DNA of 64,000 bases from Clostridium cavendishii DSM 21758 (lineage in GTDB: Bacteria; Bacillota; Clostridia; Clostridiales; Clostridiaceae). The DNA is taken from positions 1 to 64,000 of the forward strand of contig NZ_FQZB01000020.1 of assembly GCF_900141845.1 (NCBI RefSeq), given 5' to 3'. The notes beneath the pieces were generated by a model, which was given only the letters and a program-made list of their open reading frames with translations, did not search any database and had not been told where the DNA came from. Positions 60,541 through 64,000 of the stretch are shown one piece after another. The position numbers and the translations under genes were made by a program. Position 1 is the first letter of the stretch, and every line of letters begins with the position of its first letter.

Positions 60541-61140
60541 ATGCAATCAAAATTTGTAGTGGATGCAACTGACGTTGATGCATCTTTTCGTATAAGAGAT
60601 TACTTACACAAAATTCTATTACCTATTTTTAAAGAACACAGATCAGTAGTTTTTATATGTATAGGTACAGATAGATCTACAGGTGATGCTCTTGGTCCAC
60701 TAGTTGGTGAAAAACTCAAATATCTACCTAGAAATGATGTTTATATTTATGGAAATTTAGAAAATCCAGTTCATGCTAAAAATATTGAAGATATATTAGT
60801 AGAAATAAATACAAAGTTACCCAACGCATATATAGTTGCTATAGATGCTTGTCTTGGAGCTCTTGAAAATGTAGGTAAGATTTTTATAAGCGAAAAACCT
60901 ATATATCCAGGTATGGCTGTAAATAAGAAATTACCCCCAGTTGGTGATTTAAGTATAGTTGGTATAGTTAATATTTCTGGAAGTTTAGAATTTATGGTAT
61001 TACAAAATACTAGGCTTCATACAGTAATGAAATTAGCTGATTCTATTTCTATTGGAATAAGTCATTGCATTTTAAAATGTATTGGTAAGAAAAAAAATAT
61101 CATTAATGCCACTATTGAAGGTATAATTAATACTAATTAA
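60541..61140 (+). CDS. yyaC: Spore protease YyaC
   Basis: 199 residues. VFICIGTDRSTGDALGPLVG (about 37-56) and IVAIDACLGA resemble the GPR/HybD peptidase fold. YyaC is conserved in spore formers and typically lies near parA/parB, as here. Role in the forespore is not well defined. AAAGGAGG precedes the ATG. Confidence 0.9.
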   Translation: MQSKFVVDATDVDASFRIRDYLHKILLPIFKEHRSVVFICIGTDRSTGDALGPLVGEKLKYLPRNDVYIYGNLENPVHAKNIEDILVEINTKLPNAYIVAIDACLGALENVGKIFISEKPIYPGMAVNKKLPPVGDLSIVGIVNISGSLEFMVLQNTRLHTVMKLADSISIGISHCILKCIGKKKNIINATIEGIINTN

Positions 61141-61256
61141 ATATTATTAATATATATATGTTGCAATATGATTTCTACACTCAACTTGTTCGAAATTGTA
61201 AATTACTCTAAAAGTTCTGAATGTAGATTACTTATTAGAACCTATATATATTATAG

Positions 61257-61274
61257 TTTAAAATCTACATTTAT
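61257..61274 (+). repeat. Intergenic repeat copy B
   Basis: 18 bases identical to 55598-55615, in the 242-bp gap between yyaC and the UPF0180 gene, which otherwise shows no ORF or clear terminator. Confidence 0.5.
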
Positions 61275-61382
61275 ATTAATACACTTGTTAAACATAAAGT
61301 AAAGATAGTATTTAATCTAATTTATAAAAAACATATTATAAAATATATATTAATTAAATATTATTATACTAGTTAAATAACT

Positions 61383-61625
61383 TTAATAATTGTTATTTTT
61401 ATTCATCAATATATTTTCTATATCATTTATGTCTTTACTTCCTTTATCTATTATAATTGCTCCTTCAATTTTATTATACTTATAGTTTAACTCAGCAGTA
61501 TTGATACTTTTTAAATTACATATTGCTGCGTCATAATCCTCTTGTGCATTATCAACTATTTCAAAACCTCTATTATATAATTCTTCTTTTAATTGTTTTA
61601 ATTCGCTAGTTATATATAGTCTCAT
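61383..61625 (-). CDS. UPF0180 family protein (YkuS-like)
   Basis: 80 residues. RLYITSELKQLKEELYNRGF and the central DYDAAICNLKS match the UPF0180 pattern; function unknown. Its SD AAGGAGG (61666-61660 on the minus strand) is the 3' arm of the terminator hairpin that ends the DUF4446 unit, and the T-run of that terminator is the spacer to the ATG. Expression therefore needs read-through or an internal start between the arms. Confidence 0.85.
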   Translation of the reverse strand: MRLYITSELKQLKEELYNRGFEIVDNAQEDYDAAICNLKSINTAELNYKYNKIEGAIIIDKGSKDINDIENILMNKNNNY

Positions 61626-61670
61626 AAAAAAACCTCCTTTTTAGGTATTCTAGACCTATAAGGAGGTTTT
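61625..61670 (-). terminator. Terminator carrying the SD of the next gene
   Basis: Outer stem AAAACCTCCTT / AAGGAGGTTTT (61629-61639 with 61660-61670), inner TAGGT/ACCTA, then TTTTTTT directly before the ATG on the minus strand. It acts on the parA-parB-DUF4446 transcript and masks the UPF0180 SD. Confidence 0.75.
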
Positions 61671-61680
61671 TATACAATAT

Positions 61681-62193
61681 TTATACTGTTGTTTTTACTT
61701 TATTTATTGCATTATTTAATGCTGTCATTTCTTCTTCTGATAAATCATATCTAGAAATACCTTTATCTATTGGCTTAGCATAACAAGTACTTTCATTTCT
61801 TCCATATATACCAGTTAATATAATACCATCATTATTTTCATCTAATATTGCAATTGAAAAACTCAAGTCACTTCCAACATCTTCAAATGCTTTATATCTT
61901 ACCATTGCTACCTTTTGAACACAGCTTTTCATTTTTTCTTCTAACAGGTTAGCATGCTCTATAGCATTTTGAGAATTGTTATTTGCTTCATCAACTCTAT
62001 CAAGATATGAAATAATTAATTCTTCAATATTTTTATTATTCACACCTCTCATCATTTTTCTATATTTTTTTTCAACTTTTCCTACTGATCTAAATAGTAC
62101 AATTATCAAAATAAATTGTAAAAGTATAATTACTGCTAAAGCTATTGCAATATAAGGCATATACATTTGTATATTGTTTGTTAAAAATTCCAA
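61681..62193 (-). CDS. DUF4446 family membrane-anchored protein
   Basis: 170 residues: one N-terminal helix (about 13-35), a coiled-coil region (about 36-100), and a small C-terminal domain with FEDVGSDLSFSIAILDENN. The start seems to be TTG at 62191-62193 behind AGGAAGG; the first ATG is ten codons in and lacks an SD. It always lies near parB in clostridia; function unknown. A parS site sits between it and parB. Confidence 0.85.
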   Translation of the reverse strand: MEFLTNNIQMYMPYIAIALAVIILLQFILIIVLFRSVGKVEKKYRKMMRGVNNKNIEELIISYLDRVDEANNNSQNAIEHANLLEEKMKSCVQKVAMVRYKAFEDVGSDLSFSIAILDENNDGIILTGIYGRNESTCYAKPIDKGISRYDLSEEEMTALNNAINKVKTTV

Positions 62194-62213
62194 GCTTCTT
62201 CATCCTTCCTGAT

Positions 62214-62229
62214 TGTTTCACGTGAAACA
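62214..62229. promoter_or_regulatory. parS centromere site 1
   Basis: TGTTTCACGTGAAACA, an exact 16-bp parS palindrome, just 3' of parB. Confidence 0.97.
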
Positions 62230-63090
62230 TTATAAATTTATTATTTCTATTATTCTTTGTAAATCTTCTTCAGAATAATACTCTATTTCTATTTTACCCT
62301 TATTATTTTTATTATTAAGTTTAACCTTTGTGCCAAAATAATTTTGCAATCTATTTTGAAGGTCTTTATAATATGGATTTATCTTTTTTTCTTCATTACT
62401 TTTATTGTTTTCATTTTCTTCTTCATTTATTTTCTTTACAATTTTTTCTGTTTCTCTAACAGACAAATTCTCGTCTATTACTAATTGAGCTGTTTTATAT
62501 TGATTTTCTTTGTCCTCTAATCCTAATAACGCTCTTCCGTGCCCTTCACTTAAAACTGATTCAATTATATAATTTTGAACTCTATTATCTAACTGCAATA
62601 ATCTCATTGTATTTGAAATAGCTGTTCTTGATTTTCCTATTTTTTTTGATAATTCTTCCTGAGTTAATTTAAAATCATTTAATAATCTTTGATATGCCTT
62701 TCCTTCTTCTATCGCATTTAAATCTTCTCTTTGAATATTTTCTATAAGAGATACCTCTAAAAGTTTTTCCTCATCTAAATCCATAATTATTGCAGGCACT
62801 TCTTTTAATCCGGCCATTTTAGCAGCTCTCCATCTTCTTTCACCTGCGATTATAGAATAGCAATCCTCATCTTTTTTAAGTATTAATGGCTGAATTAATC
62901 CATGTTCTTTAATTGATGTTGATAATTCAACTATTTTTTCATTATCAAAATATATTCTTGGCTGTTCTTTATTGGGTTTAATTTTATTCATTGATATAGT
63001 ATTTGTATTTTTAGCTTCTTTAGTCTCAATACTATCATCTTCTGGTATTAAAGCTCCTAACCCTTTGCCTAAGCCAAACTTTTTACTCAC
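62230..63090 (-). CDS. parB: Chromosome partitioning protein ParB (Spo0J)
   Basis: 286 residues. KKFGLGKGLGALIP at the start, the CTP-binding motif GERRWRAAK (about 83-91), ENIQREDLN, a helix-turn-helix (about 140-165, LTQEELSKKIGKSRTAIS) and a C-terminal dimerisation domain after a Glu/Asn/Lys linker. It loads at parS and spreads as a clamp. Overlaps parA by 8 bases. Confidence 0.96.
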   Translation of the reverse strand: MSKKFGLGKGLGALIPEDDSIETKEAKNTNTISMNKIKPNKEQPRIYFDNEKIVELSTSIKEHGLIQPLILKKDEDCYSIIAGERRWRAAKMAGLKEVPAIIMDLDEEKLLEVSLIENIQREDLNAIEEGKAYQRLLNDFKLTQEELSKKIGKSRTAISNTMRLLQLDNRVQNYIIESVLSEGHGRALLGLEDKENQYKTAQLVIDENLSVRETEKIVKKINEEENENNKSNEEKKINPYYKDLQNRLQNYFGTKVKLNNKNNKGKIEIEYYSEEDLQRIIEIINL

Positions 63091-63865
63091 TTATTTTCAC
63101 TCCTTGCCTACTTAAAAATTCTTTAGTTAAAATTTCATATGCTTCTGCACCCTTACACTTATCATCATATAACATTATTGGCAAACCAAAGCTTGGTGCT
63201 TCTGCTAATCTTATATTTCTAGGGATTGTAGACTTATATACCTTGTCTTTAAAATATTTTTGAACTTCTTTATAAACTTCATTACTTAAATTAGTTCTAG
63301 AATCATACATAGTCATTACTACTCCTTCTATTTCTAGATTTTTGTTTAATGACTTTTTAACTAAATTTATAGTATTTATAAGTTGTCCAACACCTTCTAA
63401 TGCGTAAAATTCGCATTGTATTGGTATTAATACAGATTGACAACATGTCAATGCATTTATTGTTAATATACCTAAAGAAGGTGGACAATCTAAGAAAATA
63501 AAATCAAATTGATCTTCAATTTCTTTTATTTTATTCTTTAATATAAGCTCTCTAGATTCTGTTCCAATTATTTCAACTTCAGCCCCAGCTAAATTCATTT
63601 TTGCTGGTGCTACATAAAGATTTTCAACTAATTCACTTTGTTTAATTATATCTTTCAAAGATGTATCACTATCTGTCATTACATCATATATAGACTTATC
63701 TAACTTTCTTTTATCTATTCCTAACCCACTAGTTGTATTACCTTGTGGGTCTATATCTATTGCTAATACTTTATACCCTAACATAGCTACATAAGAGCAT
63801 AAATTTATATTGGTAGTTGTTTTTCCAACTCCACCTTTTTGATTAAAAACACATATAGTTTTCAT
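63083..63865 (-). CDS. parA: Chromosome partitioning ATPase ParA (Soj)
   Basis: 260 residues from the ATG at 63863-63865, seven bases after GGAGG; an upstream ATG precedes that site. Deviant Walker A KGGVGKTT (about 10-17), switch region DIDPQGNTTSG, FIFLDCPPSLG. Moves ParB-parS complexes and influences replication initiation. First gene of the parA-parB-DUF4446 unit. Confidence 0.96.
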   Translation of the reverse strand: MKTICVFNQKGGVGKTTTNINLCSYVAMLGYKVLAIDIDPQGNTTSGLGIDKRKLDKSIYDVMTDSDTSLKDIIKQSELVENLYVAPAKMNLAGAEVEIIGTESRELILKNKIKEIEDQFDFIFLDCPPSLGILTINALTCCQSVLIPIQCEFYALEGVGQLINTINLVKKSLNKNLEIEGVVMTMYDSRTNLSNEVYKEVQKYFKDKVYKSTIPRNIRLAEAPSFGLPIMLYDDKCKGAEAYEILTKEFLSRQGVKISE

Positions 63866-63965
63866 ATCAAAACCTCCTTCCATACATAAATATTATATCT
63901 TTAAATTTAACATAATAAAAGTGATTACTTGTTATATATATATGAATTTTATATATTTTTTTATA

Positions 63966-63981
63966 TGTTTCACGTGAAACA
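63966..63981. promoter_or_regulatory. parS centromere site 2
   Basis: TGTTTCACGTGAAACA, exact parS, extended by ATA/TAT on each side, upstream of parA. Confidence 0.97.
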
Positions 63982-64000
63982 TATAAATACTAATCCTAAA

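Noticed and set aside
1..64000. CRISPR array, IS element, prophage, rRNA or tRNA
   Set aside because: No regularly spaced repeats, transposase, integrase, phage structural genes or RNA gene structures were seen.

Overview
The window is a stretch of chromosome from a very AT-rich, low-GC Firmicute, most likely Clostridium sensu stricto (cluster I). The evidence is the protein families (clostridial LonC, NfnAB, [4Fe-4S] serine dehydratase, YyaC spore protease, DUF4179 anti-sigma proteins), strong AGGAGG-type ribosome binding sites, and the order parA-parB with two perfect parS sites, DUF4446, yyaC, rpsF-ssb-rpsR, DUF2232-gdpP-rplI-lonC-dnaB, which is typical of the oriC flank in clostridia and bacilli. 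Most genes lie on the minus strand with parA at the right end, so oriC is probably just beyond position 64000 and the fork runs leftward. I see no tRNA, rRNA, CRISPR array, insertion sequence or prophage.

Layout. 1-3911: an ascorbate/Ula-type PTS (IIC truncated by the window edge, IIB, IIA) and its PRD activator. 3935-6470: acyl-ACP thioesterase, polysaccharide deacetylase, a small DUF1858 protein, and a small holin-like type I toxin locus with elaborate RNA structure. 6542-11902: a two-component system with a large FtsX-type ABC transporter. 12087-14816: purA and malic enzyme. 15027-16962: nitroreductase, extradiol-dioxygenase-family protein and a divergent HxlR regulator, resembling a quinone/electrophile stress module. 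17015-19977: a PadR-membrane protein-two-component operon. 20270-21730: a soluble CZB chemoreceptor. 21774-26115: two tandem ECF sigma/DUF4179 anti-sigma pairs, each with an ECF-like promoter. 26289-33883: a Bce-type peptide-antibiotic resistance locus with one sensor/regulator and two tandem duplicated transporters, each preceded by a BceR-type operator. 34011-39774: NfnAB transhydrogenase, an iron alcohol dehydrogenase with a sigma-54 promoter, and its enhancer-binding activator. 39946-47846: acyltransferase, serine dehydratase, proC, Hsp20, an amino-acid permease and MgtE. 48045-63865: the conserved origin-proximal core.

Working together, metabolic genes (NfnAB, adh, sdaAB/AA, malic enzyme, PTS) fit a fermentative anaerobe that balances NAD(P)H and ferredoxin. 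Six regulatory modules (two TCS-linked ABC systems, the PadR-TCS operon, two ECF pairs, HxlR) point to heavy investment in envelope and electrophile stress sensing.

The most interesting material is in the non-coding DNA: (i) a probable Fur-controlled small RNA with a C-rich anti-Shine-Dalgarno stretch between proC and a small basic protein gene; (ii) a 28-codon leader peptide and mutually exclusive RNA pairings before mgtE; (iii) a type I toxin mRNA whose SD is sequestered by an element that can also pair 3' of the gene; (iv) a permease mRNA whose only SD is about 85 nt upstream but would be brought to the start codon by a long stem-loop; and (v) an SD buried in a terminator hairpin before a UPF0180 gene. 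These are sequence-based inferences; no searches or folding programs were run.
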